Assembly (NCBI RefSeq): GCF_013911965.1
Contig: NZ_JACESE010000009.1
Coordinates: 1-64,000 of the forward strand
DNA length: 64,000 bases
From: Phenylobacterium sp.
GTDB lineage: Bacteria; Pseudomonadota; Alphaproteobacteria; Caulobacterales; Caulobacteraceae
Reading direction: 5' to 3'
The notes beneath the pieces are model-generated. The model made no database searches, was not told the origin of the DNA, and saw only the letters and a program-made list of their open reading frames with translations. The position numbers and the translations under genes are program-made. Shown here one piece after another: positions 1 to 7,623 of the stretch (positions are counted from its first letter, which is position 1; each line of letters begins with the position of its first letter).

Positions 1-594
1 CAGCCGCTGGAGACGGGCGAGGTGGTCGTCGCCCGCGCCAACGCCCACATCCGCTATCCCGCGCGCTTCCAGCTGGTGGCGGCGATGAATCCCTGCCGTT
101 GCGGCCACGGGGGCGCCGGCCGCGGCGCCTGCGGGCGGGCGCCGCGCTGCCAGGCGGACTATCAGCGCCGGGTGTCCGGGCCGATGATGGATCGCATGGA
201 CCTGGTGGTGGAGGTGCCGCCCGTCACCGCCGCCGACATGGCCCTGCCGCCGCCGGCCGAAGGCACCGCCGAGGCCGCCGCGCGGGTCGCCCGGGCGCGC
301 ACGGTCCAGCTGGAGCGGGCGGCCGAAGCCGGCGAGACCGCCGCCCCGCTCAACGCCCAGGCCTCGGGCGACCGGCTGGACGCCATCGCCGACCTCGATC
401 CGCCTGCGCGGGCCCTGCTGTCCAAGGCGGCCGAAGGGGCGGGCCTGACCGCCCGCGGCTGGACGCGCACCTTGCGGCTCGCCCGCACGATCGCCGATCT
501 GGAAGGCGCGGCCTCGGTGCGGCGCGTGCATCTGGCCGAGGCGCTGATCTATCGCCGGGTCGCGGCTGACGGAGCGCCGGCCCTGGCCGGCTGA
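1..594 (+). CDS. comM: YifB/ComM-family Mg-chelatase-like AAA+ ATPase, C-terminal part
   Basis: The gene is cut by the left window edge; the frame is open from base 1, so only about the last 197 residues are visible. The visible part starts in the second half of the AAA+ core with VAAMNPCRCGH, the MNPCxCG signature of the YifB/ComM group. It continues through the SGPMMDRMDL segment expected around the arginine finger, and ends with the Mg-chelatase C-terminal helical domain (TARGWTRTLRLARTIADLEG). Family members are hexameric ATPases; ComM acts as a branch-migration helicase in natural transformation. Walker A and B lie outside the window. The downstream gene converges on it 10 bases after the stop. 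The family call is secure; a transformation role here is inferred from homologues only. Confidence 0.9.
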   Translation, partial: QPLETGEVVVARANAHIRYPARFQLVAAMNPCRCGHGGAGRGACGRAPRCQADYQRRVSGPMMDRMDLVVEVPPVTAADMALPPPAEGTAEAAARVARARTVQLERAAEAGETAAPLNAQASGDRLDAIADLDPPARALLSKAAEGAGLTARGWTRTLRLARTIADLEGAASVRRVHLAEALIYRRVAADGAPALAG

Positions 595-604
595 GGCGCG
601 TGGT

Positions 605-1027
605 TCAGCCCGAGCGCCGCTGCGGCGGGCCCCAGTGCAGCCACACGCCGGCGGCGAGCGAGGCCAGCACCAGATAGCTCCAGATCACCAGTCCCCAGCG
701 ATAGGGCAGGGCCGGCAGATAGACGTCGGCCGCCGTCGCCATGTGGGTGACGATGCCCAGCAGCTGGAAGGCGGTGGCGAAGAGCAGCCAGAGCCGGTTG
801 GTCGTCAGGGCCAGATACAGCAGGTAGCCCAGGAAGGCCGCATCCACCGCCAGCACGCCCCACTGCAGCCGGGCGGCCGGCAGATAGGCCAGAGGCGTCA
901 GAAGCCAGGCCAGCACGTTGGCCAGCGCCGCACGCCGCTCCGGGCGGCCGCCGCCCCACAGGGCCGCGCCGGAGACCGCCATCATCAGGACGAACCAGAT
1001 CTGCTGGGGCAGGACGGCGAAATACAT
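605..1027 (-). CDS. Hypothetical small integral membrane protein
   Basis: A 140-residue hydrophobic protein that I do not recognise. About four membrane segments can be seen (near residues 8-24, 35-52, 57-72 and 75-95), plus a last one near 108-128, with short charged loops and an Arg-rich end. There is no cleavable signal peptide and no catalytic motif. The start is ATG at 1027, with GAGGAG only a few bases upstream, closer than usual. It converges on the comM end and is separated by about 100 bases from the next minus-strand gene. Hydrophobicity and a plausible ribosome binding site argue that it is real; function unknown. Confidence 0.7.
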   Translation of the reverse strand: MYFAVLPQQIWFVLMMAVSGAALWGGGRPERRAALANVLAWLLTPLAYLPAARLQWGVLAVDAAFLGYLLYLALTTNRLWLLFATAFQLLGIVTHMATAADVYLPALPYRWGLVIWSYLVLASLAAGVWLHWGPPQRRSG

Positions 1028-1128
1028 CTACTCCTCGCGCTGCCGCCAGGGTGGCAGAGGCTGCGGCGCGCGGAAAGGCGGGGGAGCGCCTTCCCGCGCG
1101 GGACAGCGAAGAGTCGGCCGCCCGGAGG

Positions 1129-1482
1129 TCAGGCGGCCGCGCCGTCCACCGAGCGCAGGGCGGGCGCCCGGACCGCGTCCTGGGGCTTGGGCGCGCCGTC
1201 GCCGTAGAGGACGGCGCCCAGGCCGATCTGCTTCTGCGCCGTGCTGAGCTCCTTGTGGGCCTCGACCACGGCCCGACGCGCCTCGGCGAGGGCCGAGATC
1301 GAGCGGCTGGTCCACTCGACGGCTTCCTGGCCGATCAGGGCCGACAGGCCGGCCTCGGCGCGAAGGGCGGGCATGACGCCGGCCAGGGCGGCGGTCTTGG
1401 CCAGGGCGGCGTCGATCGCCTGCTCGGCCTCGAAGAGGCTGGCGGCGACCTGATCGGCGTACATGCGGCGTTGCTTGAGCAT
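1129..1482 (-). CDS. Hypothetical helical protein
   Basis: A 117-residue soluble protein of unknown function. Residues 8-90 are almost entirely Ala-, Glu- and Leu-rich and should form long amphipathic helices, possibly a coiled coil; the tail is Pro/Ala-rich. No signal peptide or membrane segment is seen. The ATG at 1482 is preceded by AAGGAG at a 7-base spacing, a very good ribosome binding site that supports this start over longer overlapping frames. It could be a small structural or regulatory protein of Caulobacterales, but nothing in the sequence gives a biochemical role. Confidence 0.75.
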   Translation of the reverse strand: MLKQRRMYADQVAASLFEAEQAIDAALAKTAALAGVMPALRAEAGLSALIGQEAVEWTSRSISALAEARRAVVEAHKELSTAQKQIGLGAVLYGDGAPKPQDAVRAPALRSVDGAAA

Positions 1483-1562
1483 GGGGGGTCTCCTTCCCGC
1501 GCACGGCGTGGCGGGACGTCTGTCTTTGAGAAGAGTGGGATGAAGGCCGCGGCGGGCGGCTG

Positions 1563-2312
1563 TCAGACCAGAGTCGAGAGCGCCTGAAGTCCCGCCAGCA
1601 CAGCTCCGAAGGCCATGGCCGCCCCGAAGGCGATGGCGAGGATCAGGGCGATCCGCGCAGCCGGTCCTAGGCTGTCTGTACGGCCGGTTCGCCAGGGTGA
1701 AAGTTCTCGTCCAGAAGCACCCAGGTCAGGCACAGGATTTCGCGCAGCACCATTTCCGGCGGCTTGAAGGCGGAGAGCTTCCGTGTCGCCGAGATGAGGT
1801 GCCTGGCCATGTCCGCCTGAGCCGGCGAAGCCGCCAGGTCGGTCAGCTGGCGCTCGAGCTGGTCCCACGAAAAGCTCGGGGCTGACGCCGCCGGCGACGA
1901 GGGCGTGGGCCACCTTGTCTCGAACGCCTCGATCTCCTGCCGGAGATGAAGCGCCCGGTTCACCGCCGCCCTCGTCGCGCGGCGGTCCATCCTGTTTCCG
2001 TTCCAGTGCATCATGGGTCTTGCCTCCTGACGAGGCTGGACCCGACCACGAGCGGAATTCGCCGTCTGTCCTGACCGCGTCCTGTCCTGACCCGATCAGG
2101 ACAGGGCCGGCGCGTTCATGTTCGGCCAGGAGCCGGGCGGCGTGATAGCGGTCGGTGACGCCGAGCTTGCGGCGCGCACGGTCGCAATAGGTGTCGACCG
2201 AGGTCTTGGACATCCCCAGTTCGCGGGCGATCTGCTTCGAGCTGAAGTGGCGATCGACGAGGCGCAGGCATTCCCGCTCTCGCGCCGTCAGCAGTTCTAC
2301 CTTCTCGTCCAT
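1563..2312 (-). CDS. LuxR-type HTH regulator with C-terminal membrane anchor
   Basis: A 249-residue protein. Residues 5-65 are a LuxR/GerE helix-turn-helix (LTARERECLRLV, SSKQIARELGMSKTSVDTYC). Residues 215-249 are one hydrophobic segment ending ALSTLV, as in a Caulobacterales/sphingomonad family of membrane-tethered LuxR-HTH proteins known to me as HTH, variable linker, then C-terminal anchor. There is no receiver domain. ATG at 2312 has GGAGG about 9 bases upstream. Residues 100-214, the linker, are Gly/Pro/Arg-rich and read like an unselected frame. In exactly that stretch another minus-strand gene (1667-2014) lies in a different frame. The whole frame is open, so one fusion product is possible. 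Alternatives are programmed slippage or an old insertion. It is divergent from the XRE gene. Confidence 0.65.
   Translation of the reverse strand: MDEKVELLTARERECLRLVDRHFSSKQIARELGMSKTSVDTYCDRARRKLGVTDRYHAARLLAEHERAGPVLIGSGQDAVRTDGEFRSWSGPASSGGKTHDALERKQDGPPRDEGGGEPGASSPAGDRGVRDKVAHALVAGGVSPELFVGPARAPADRPGGFAGSGGHGQAPHLGDTEALRLQAAGNGAARNPVPDLGASGRELSPWRTGRTDSLGPAARIALILAIAFGAAMAFGAVLAGLQALSTLV
1667..2014 (-). CDS. Hypothetical protein nested inside the LuxR-type gene
   Basis: A 115-residue soluble protein in a different minus-strand frame from the LuxR-type gene that surrounds it. Two ATGs open it. A perfect AGGAGG lies 8 bases before the first (2014), which strongly supports translation. 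The C-terminal third (MVLREILCLTWVLLDENFH) has natural protein composition and GC-ending codons; helices are expected throughout. I recognise no family. Its stop codon (1667-1669) overlaps the codon where the membrane anchor of the LuxR-type protein begins (1668-1670), so it fills precisely the linker region. Which of the two frames is expressed, or whether both are, cannot be decided from sequence alone. Confidence 0.6.
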   Translation of the reverse strand: MMHWNGNRMDRRATRAAVNRALHLRQEIEAFETRWPTPSSPAASAPSFSWDQLERQLTDLAASPAQADMARHLISATRKLSAFKPPEMVLREILCLTWVLLDENFHPGEPAVQTA

Positions 2313-2363
2313 GACGCTCGCCCTCCGGCCTCCCTAGTACACGCCATGCTTGCGCCTGCGTCC

Positions 2364-2384
2364 ATACGGAGCCGCCATCCGTAT
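2364..2384. promoter_or_regulatory. Inverted repeat between divergent regulator genes
   Basis: A perfect dyad: ATACGGA, seven bases, TCCGTAT. It lies in the 122-base gap between the LuxR-type gene and the XRE gene, about 50 bases from each start. The right arm runs into GTATAG, a possible -10. A 21-bp dyad of this shape is typical of an HTH dimer operator, so self-regulation by the XRE protein is the simplest guess. No consensus is known to me. Confidence 0.45.
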
Positions 2385-2434
2385 AGCCGGTCGAGGGGAT
2401 CGCTCACAGGTTGAGCGTCGTATTGGAGACCCAG

Positions 2435-2815
2435 ATGACCGATCGAAACGCCGACGGCCTCGACACCATGGATCGCGCCATCGGCGCGCGGGTGAGGGCG
2501 CGCCGCCGTTCCTTGAACATGAGCCAGTCGGATCTGGCGGAGAAGCTGGGCGTGTCCTTCCAGCAGGTGCAGAAGTACGAGCGCGGCGCCAACCGGATTT
2601 CGGGCTCGACCCTGGTGGCCGCGGCCCAGGCCCTGCAGACCTCGGTGAGCTGGCTGGTGGGCGAGGACGGCGGGTCGGCCGCGCCTCCGGACGAGGCGTT
2701 TGCGGCCCTCATGACCCCGGGCGCGATGGAGATGCTGGAGGCCTTCAGCGCCGTGCGCCGCCCCCGCGCCCGCCAGGCGCTCCTGGCCCTGGCGCGGGAG
2801 ATGGGCAAGGAATAG
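2435..2815 (+). CDS. XRE-family transcriptional regulator
   Basis: A 126-residue cytoplasmic DNA-binding protein. Residues 14-70 form a Cro/C1-type HTH (IGARVRARRRSLNMSQSDLA, KLGVSFQQVQKYERG). A Gly/Ala-rich hinge and a C-terminal amphipathic helix (ARQALLALAREMG) follow. This short architecture is common in Caulobacterales and often acts as a dimeric repressor. I chose ATG at 2435 because GGAG lies 6 bases upstream; an in-frame TTG at 2411 would add eight residues without a ribosome binding site. It is divergent from the LuxR-type gene and 52 bases upstream of a hybrid kinase on the same strand. No toxin-like partner is adjacent, so a toxin-antitoxin role is unlikely. Confidence 0.85.
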   Translation: MTDRNADGLDTMDRAIGARVRARRRSLNMSQSDLAEKLGVSFQQVQKYERGANRISGSTLVAAAQALQTSVSWLVGEDGGSAAPPDEAFAALMTPGAMEMLEAFSAVRRPRARQALLALAREMGKE

Positions 2816-2827
2816 GCAGGGCGCGCT

Positions 2828-2859
2828 TTGACGCGGCGTTAAAGCGCCGCGGCCTAGAC
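2828..2859 (+). promoter_or_regulatory. Candidate promoter of the hybrid kinase, with spacer dyad
   Basis: TTGACG at 2828-2833 and CTAGAC at 2854-2859 resemble the Caulobacter vegetative -35 and -10 elements, although the 20-base spacer is long. GCGGCG-TTAAAG-CGCCGC occupies most of the spacer as a perfect inverted repeat. The kinase ATG (2868) is 8 bases after the -10, so the transcript would be leaderless. The dyad could be an operator or a weak terminator of the XRE gene. Confidence 0.35.
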
Positions 2860-2867
2860 TCGGCCCC

Positions 2868-4403
2868 ATGGACGAGCCCGCCGACCGCCCCGCCGACGAC
2901 CGCATCAGCACCGAGCAGCTGGCCGCGCTGAGCCACGAGTTCCGCACGCCGCTGTCGGGCGTGCTGGGCATGGCCCGCCTGCTGGAAGGCACGCGCCTCA
3001 GCGCCGAACAGCGCGCCTATGTCGCCGCCATGCGCGACTCCGGCGAGCACCTGCTGGGACTGGTCAACGAGCTGCTCGACTTCGCCCGCCTCGGCGCCGG
3101 AAAGGTGGAGCTGCGCCCCGGTCCCCTGGATCTGGAGGCCCTGCTGCGTTCGGTCTGCGAACTGCTCAGTCCGCGCGCCCACGAGAAGGGGCTGGAGATC
3201 GCCTGGGCTGCGCCGGCCAACGCCGGCCAGGTGGTCGCCGACGAGGGACGGCTGCGCCAGATCCTGCTCAACTTCGCCGGCAATGCGATCAAGTTCACCG
3301 CCGCCGGGGGCGTGCTGGTCTCGGCGGAGCCTGCCGGCGCCGGGCGGTGGCGCTTCACGGTGTCCGACACCGGGCCGGGGGTCACCGACGCAGCCCGCGA
3401 CCTCATCTTCGAGGCCTTCGCCCAGTCCGATCCCAGCCACCAGCAGACGGGCTCGGGCCTGGGGCTCGCCATCGCCCGCCGGCTGGCGGAGGCCATGGGC
3501 GGCGAAGTGGGGGTCGGCCGCGCCGAGACCGGCGGGGCCGCCTTCTGGTTCGAAGTCCCGCTGACCCACACGCCGGCCGAGCCCGGCGCGCCGTTGGCCG
3601 GCCTGACCGTCGGCGTCGTCTCCGCCAATCCTGTGGTCCGTTCGGCCGCCGCCCGGCAGATCGCCGCCTGCGGCGGGACGGCGGTCACGGCGGAGGACGT
3701 GGAGACGATCCTGCCGCTCACCGGACCACGCGACGTCCTGCTCGTCGACCACGCCCTCAGCCGGGGCGGGCGAAAGGTGCGCCGGCCCTTCGACCGGCCC
3801 GCCCTCATCATGCTGGCGCCCGAGGAGCGCGACCGCATCGCCCGCTACCGCGCCTCGGGCTTTGGCGGCTATCTCATTAAGCCCCTGCGCCGCGCCTCCC
3901 TGGCCGAGCGGGTGCTGGCGGCGCTTGAGGCCGCGCCCGGCCACACGGCGTCCGGCGAGGACGACCGCATCGCCCCGGCCGCGGCGCCTGGCGCCCGCGT
4001 GCTCCTGGTGGAGGACAATCCCGTCAACGCCCTGCTGGCCCGCACCCTGCTGACGCGGGAAGGCTGCGCCGTCGACCATGTCATGACGGCCGGGGAGGCG
4101 GTGACGGCGGCGATGGCGGGCGGCTATGAGCTTGTCCTCATGGACATGCGCCTGCCGGACTTCTCCGGCGACGAGGTCGCCCGGCGGCTGCGGGCCCAGG
4201 GCGTGGCCACCCCCATCGTCGCCCTCACCGCCAACGCCTTCGAGGAGGACCGCCACGCCTGTCTCGCGGCGGGCATGAACGACTTCCTGGTCAAGCCCCT
4301 GGCCGCCGACGCCCTGCGCCAGGCGCTCGCGCGCTGGGCGCGGAACGGCCCGCCCGAAGAGCCGGTCTGGACGGTGGCCCCGCGTCACGCCAAGTTCGGC
4401 TGA
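2868..4403 (+). CDS. Hybrid sensor histidine kinase with two receiver-like domains, no sensor domain
   Basis: A 511-residue soluble hybrid kinase. The H-box ALSHEFRTPLSG puts the phospho-accepting His at residue 23, almost at the N terminus, so there is no input domain or membrane segment. The ATPase domain follows (N-box near NFAGNAIKF, G-box GSGLGLAIA, about residue 200). A receiver-like domain (about 245-350) lacks the usual LMDxxMP phosphorylation site and looks degenerate. The last domain (about 375-495) is a complete receiver with Asp426 in LVLMDMRLP and the conserved Lys in FLVKPL. Signal input must come from a partner protein or from the degenerate receiver. There is no ribosome binding site; the start is probably leaderless. 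Target unknown. Confidence 0.9.
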   Translation: MDEPADRPADDRISTEQLAALSHEFRTPLSGVLGMARLLEGTRLSAEQRAYVAAMRDSGEHLLGLVNELLDFARLGAGKVELRPGPLDLEALLRSVCELLSPRAHEKGLEIAWAAPANAGQVVADEGRLRQILLNFAGNAIKFTAAGGVLVSAEPAGAGRWRFTVSDTGPGVTDAARDLIFEAFAQSDPSHQQTGSGLGLAIARRLAEAMGGEVGVGRAETGGAAFWFEVPLTHTPAEPGAPLAGLTVGVVSANPVVRSAAARQIAACGGTAVTAEDVETILPLTGPRDVLLVDHALSRGGRKVRRPFDRPALIMLAPEERDRIARYRASGFGGYLIKPLRRASLAERVLAALEAAPGHTASGEDDRIAPAAAPGARVLLVEDNPVNALLARTLLTREGCAVDHVMTAGEAVTAAMAGGYELVLMDMRLPDFSGDEVARRLRAQGVATPIVALTANAFEEDRHACLAAGMNDFLVKPLAADALRQALARWARNGPPEEPVWTVAPRHAKFG

Positions 4404-4441
4404 TCCGACGGGGCCGCCCGCCCCGCGGCAGGGGAGGGTTC

Positions 4442-6181
4442 ATGTCCAGCGAGAGCGCGGCTCCGGCCGAAAAGCGCAGTTTCTTCTCGGCCCTGGCCGT
4501 CTATGGCGAGCGCCGGGCGCTCATCATGCTGGCCCTGGGCTTCGCCTCGGGCCTGCCGAACCTGCTGATCTTCGACACCCTCTCGGCCTGGCTGCGCGAG
4601 GCGGGCCTGTCGCTGCAGGTGATCAGCGTCTTTTCGCTGGCGACCCTCGCCTACTCCATGAAGCTCCTCTGGGCGCCCCTGGTCGACCGGACCCGGATTC
4701 CGGGCCTGACGGCGAAGCTGGGCCACCGGCGCTCCTGGATGCTCGTGGCGCAGGTGGCGATCATGATCGGGCTCTGGCTCGTCGCCGGCGGCGACCCCGC
4801 CACCAGCCTGGGGGTCATGGCGCTGCTGGCCGTGCTCGTCGCCTTCGCCGGCGCCACCCAGGACATCGTCATCGACGCCTGGCGCATCGAGGCCGCCGGC
4901 GAAACGCGCCAGGGCGCCCTGGCCGCCGCCTATCAGTGGGGCTACCGCATCGCCATCATCGTCGCCGGCGCCGTGCCCCTGGTGCTGGCCGAACAGTATT
5001 CCTGGAACGTCTCCTACCTGGTCATGGCGGCCCTCATGCTGATCGGGGTGGCGGGCGTCCTGGGCGCGCCGCGCGAAACCGAACACCAGATCCGCGCCAT
5101 CGACCTCGCCGGCGTGCCGGCCCGGCCGGCCCTGGAAATCCCCGAATGGCTGGCGCGTCTGGCGCTCGTGGTGCTCGGCGCCGTGGTCCTGGGCTCGGGC
5201 CTGGCCGGCTCGGCCGACCTTCTGACGACGGCGCTGAACGGCCTCGGCCAGGCCGCCATGGCCGAGCAGGTCGCCGCCGCCTGGACCACCAAGCCCTGGA
5301 ACGCCTTCCTGCAGGTGGGGGCGGTGATCCTGGGGGCTGGCCTGATCGTGCTCGCCGCCTTCCCCATTCCGGGGCTCCGCACGCGCCCGGGCATCTATCT
5401 CTCCACCGCCCTCTTCGATCCCTTCCGCGACTTCTTCAGCCGCTACAAGGGCACGGCGGCGCTGATCCTGGCCCTGATCTGCCTCTATCGCCTGGCCGAC
5501 TTCGTCCTGAACATCATGACCCCCTTCTACCTCGACCTCGGCTTCACCCTCACCGAGGTGGCCGAGGTCCGGAAGGTCTTCGGCGTGGCCATGTCCATGG
5601 CGGGCGTCTTCCTGGGCGGGCTGGCCGTCGCCCGCTTCGGCCTCATCAAGGCCATGGTCATCGGCGCCTTCGCCGGCCCCTTGAGCAATCTCGTCTTCGC
5701 CTGGCTGGCCGTGAAAGGGGCGTGGCTGCCCGCCCTCTTCGTGGCCATCGGCGTCGACAACATCGCCGGCGGCTTCGCCGGCACCTGCCTGATCGCCTAC
5801 ATGTCCAGCCTGACCGGCCAGGGCTTCACCGCCACCCAGTACGCCGTCTTCTCGTCCTTCTATTCTCTGCCGGGCAAGCTTCTGGCGTCGCAGTCGGGGC
5901 GCATCGTGGAGGGCTCGGCGGCCGCCGCCGATCAGGGCGGCCCCATCGCCGCGCTCAAGGGCCTGTTCGCCGGCCTGCCCCCGGAAGCCTATGCCGGCGC
6001 CGTCGAGAAGTCGGGCGTGACGCCCGCCGCCCTGGGCTCGGGCTACATCCTCTTCTTCCTCTATTCGGCGGCCATCGGCGTCGTCGGCATCGTGCTCGCC
6101 TTCGCCGTGGCCAAGCGCCAGGCCCGGGGCGAGGCGCCGGCGGCCGATCAGGGCGCGGCGCCGGACACCTCCGCCGGCTGA
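4442..6181 (+). CDS. ampG: AmpG-family MFS permease (muropeptide transporter type)
   Basis: A 579-residue inner-membrane transporter of the major facilitator superfamily. The N-terminal sequence LALGFASGLPNLLIFDTLS, followed by a KLLWAPLVDR loop, is typical of AmpG, which imports anhydromuropeptides for peptidoglycan recycling and links cell-wall damage to beta-lactamase induction. About 13-14 hydrophobic helices are visible, with a long insertion between the two halves (about residues 210-320), as in longer alphaproteobacterial AmpG proteins. The start is ATG at 4442, preceded by CAGGGGAGGGTTC, a good ribosome binding site. No beta-lactamase or AmpR gene is adjacent. The last 34 bases overlap the convergent protease gene. 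The substrate is inferred from the family. Confidence 0.88.
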   Translation: MSSESAAPAEKRSFFSALAVYGERRALIMLALGFASGLPNLLIFDTLSAWLREAGLSLQVISVFSLATLAYSMKLLWAPLVDRTRIPGLTAKLGHRRSWMLVAQVAIMIGLWLVAGGDPATSLGVMALLAVLVAFAGATQDIVIDAWRIEAAGETRQGALAAAYQWGYRIAIIVAGAVPLVLAEQYSWNVSYLVMAALMLIGVAGVLGAPRETEHQIRAIDLAGVPARPALEIPEWLARLALVVLGAVVLGSGLAGSADLLTTALNGLGQAAMAEQVAAAWTTKPWNAFLQVGAVILGAGLIVLAAFPIPGLRTRPGIYLSTALFDPFRDFFSRYKGTAALILALICLYRLADFVLNIMTPFYLDLGFTLTEVAEVRKVFGVAMSMAGVFLGGLAVARFGLIKAMVIGAFAGPLSNLVFAWLAVKGAWLPALFVAIGVDNIAGGFAGTCLIAYMSSLTGQGFTATQYAVFSSFYSLPGKLLASQSGRIVEGSAAAADQGGPIAALKGLFAGLPPEAYAGAVEKSGVTPAALGSGYILFFLYSAAIGVVGIVLAFAVAKRQARGEAPAADQGAAPDTSAG

Positions 6182-7119
6182 GCCGCCGGCGGCTCGGCGA
6201 GCGGCGCGGGGCCCTCGCCGCTGGCTTCGGGCGCCGGCATGGGCGCGGGCGCGCCGGAGGCTTCGCTCACGACGCCGGGACCAGGGACCTCGGCGGCCAG
6301 GCAGATCACCTGGGCGACGCGCAGGTCGCGGCGCAGATTGTCGGCCACGCGGCCGTAGTTCTCCGGCGTCACGGGCTCGCCCATGGCGAAGTTCGCCGGC
6401 CGGCGGCCCGATGCGGTGAGCGCCGTCAGCACGGTTTCGGGCGCGGTGGTGTAGATGCGGCCCCGCCGCGGGGCCTCGGCCACCGTCACCCCGATCACCC
6501 GGCCGGCGCTGTCGAGGGCCGGCGCGCCGGAGAGGCCGGCGAGGGTGCCGGTCAGCCCGTCCGTCCGTCCCGTCTCGGCCCAGACGAGCACCGATTCCGT
6601 GCGCGCGCCGCGCCCGCGGATGACGAGGTTTTCGCGGCCCAGCAGGCGGGAGGTGGCCTCCCCCGGCTGTCCCTGGGGAAAGCCGGGATGATAGGCGCGG
6701 TCGCCGCGCCGCAGGGTCTGGTCGAGGCCGAGGGGCAGGGCAGGCGCGCCGCCCTCGGTGACCAGAATGGCGGCTTCTCCGCGGGGGTCGATGAAGACCT
6801 GGGCGTCCACCCCGCGGCCGTCGGCGACCATGATGGCCGCCTGGGTGCAGCCGTCCACCACGTGGCGGGCCGTGATCCAGACGCCGTCGTCGGAGACGGA
6901 GAAGGCGGTGCCGGCGCCCGGCTCGGCCTGTGTCGGCACATCGACCACCACCGCCGGATCGAACGGCGAGGCCGGCCCGAGCGGCAGCCCTTCCTCGCCC
7001 GGCACCGGCGGCGGGGGCGGGGGCGCGTCGGCGCGCTCCTGCCGCCCGATGGCCGAGATCAGCAGGGCCAGGACGACCGAGGCATAGACAAGCCAGTCGG
7101 GCAGGCGAGGAAAGTGCAT
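6148..7119 (-). CDS. Trypsin-like serine protease, membrane-anchored (HtrA-type fold)
   Basis: A 323-residue protein with an N-terminal signal anchor (residues 9-24), a Pro-rich stalk and a chymotrypsin-fold domain. Catalytic His86 is clear in ITARHVVDG, and Ser197 in GLSGAP matches the GxSGxP nucleophile motif. Where family members normally have the catalytic Asp in DLALL, this protein has GEAAIL, giving Glu115; Asp111 is the only nearby alternative. The C terminus is a Pro/Ala/Glu-rich tail and there is no PDZ domain, so it is not a full DegP/DegS. It should act in the periplasm. It follows the DUF350 gene by 7 bases, so the two are probably co-transcribed. Activity is uncertain given the altered triad. 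Confidence 0.8.
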   Translation of the reverse strand: MHFPRLPDWLVYASVVLALLISAIGRQERADAPPPPPPVPGEEGLPLGPASPFDPAVVVDVPTQAEPGAGTAFSVSDDGVWITARHVVDGCTQAAIMVADGRGVDAQVFIDPRGEAAILVTEGGAPALPLGLDQTLRRGDRAYHPGFPQGQPGEATSRLLGRENLVIRGRGARTESVLVWAETGRTDGLTGTLAGLSGAPALDSAGRVIGVTVAEAPRRGRIYTTAPETVLTALTASGRRPANFAMGEPVTPENYGRVADNLRRDLRVAQVICLAAEVPGPGVVSEASGAPAPMPAPEASGEGPAPLAEPPAAQPAEVSGAAP

Positions 7120-7126
7120 CAGCCGC

Positions 7127-7555
7127 TCAGGGCGCCACGGCCGCCGAAAGGATCAGGGCGGTGGCGAGCTTGGCGCCCACCAGCAGGGCGGCGGCGGCCA
7201 CTTCGCCGTCCTGGATCCGCTGCGGCAGGCCCCGCAGCATGATGTCCACCAGCCGGAAGACGAGCAGCTGGACCATCACGGTCGAGACGCCCCAGACGCA
7301 GATCTCGATCAACGAAGTCGAGGAGTTCAGCGACAGGGCCAGGGGTGCGGCGAGCCCGACCAGGACCCCGCCCAGGGAGACGGCGGCGGCGGCGTTGCCC
7401 TCGCGGATCAGCGCCACCTCCTTGTGGGGCGTCAGGACGATGTAGAGGGCCGCGGCCAGGACCAGGATCAGGATGGCCACGCCCGCGTGCAGCAGGGTGG
7501 TGGGAAACCCGATGGCGAAGGCCTGGATCTCCGGGGACTGAAGCTCTGGGGGCAT
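7127..7555 (-). CDS. DUF350-family small membrane protein
   Basis: A 142-residue inner-membrane protein with four hydrophobic helices (about residues 20-45, 60-80, 90-110 and 120-140). It shows the conserved LREGNAAAAVSLGG segment after the first helix that marks DUF350 (YjfL type). The family has no firm biochemical function; members often sit beside stress or membrane-quality genes. I chose ATG at 7555 (MPPELQSPE); an upstream extension to 7816 would cross rlmN and has unnatural composition. The gene sits 7 bases before the protease gene, suggesting one operon and possibly a shared envelope role. Confidence 0.85.
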   Translation of the reverse strand: MPPELQSPEIQAFAIGFPTTLLHAGVAILILVLAAALYIVLTPHKEVALIREGNAAAAVSLGGVLVGLAAPLALSLNSSTSLIEICVWGVSTVMVQLLVFRLVDIMLRGLPQRIQDGEVAAAALLVGAKLATALILSAAVAP

Positions 7556-7623
7556 GGGACGCTCACTTGGCCTACGGCGGAGGTGTCTGGTTAGCACGCC
7601 TGCCGCCATGGGGGGCAAGCGGT

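Noticed and set aside
1563-2815. A toxin-antitoxin pair formed by the XRE gene and its neighbours
   Set aside because: The neighbours are a LuxR-type regulator and a kinase. No small toxin gene or typical overlap is present.
4936-7242. A 768-codon plus-strand frame overlapping ampG and the protease
   Set aside because: Arg/Gly/Pro-rich composition, no recognisable fold, lies over two convincing genes.
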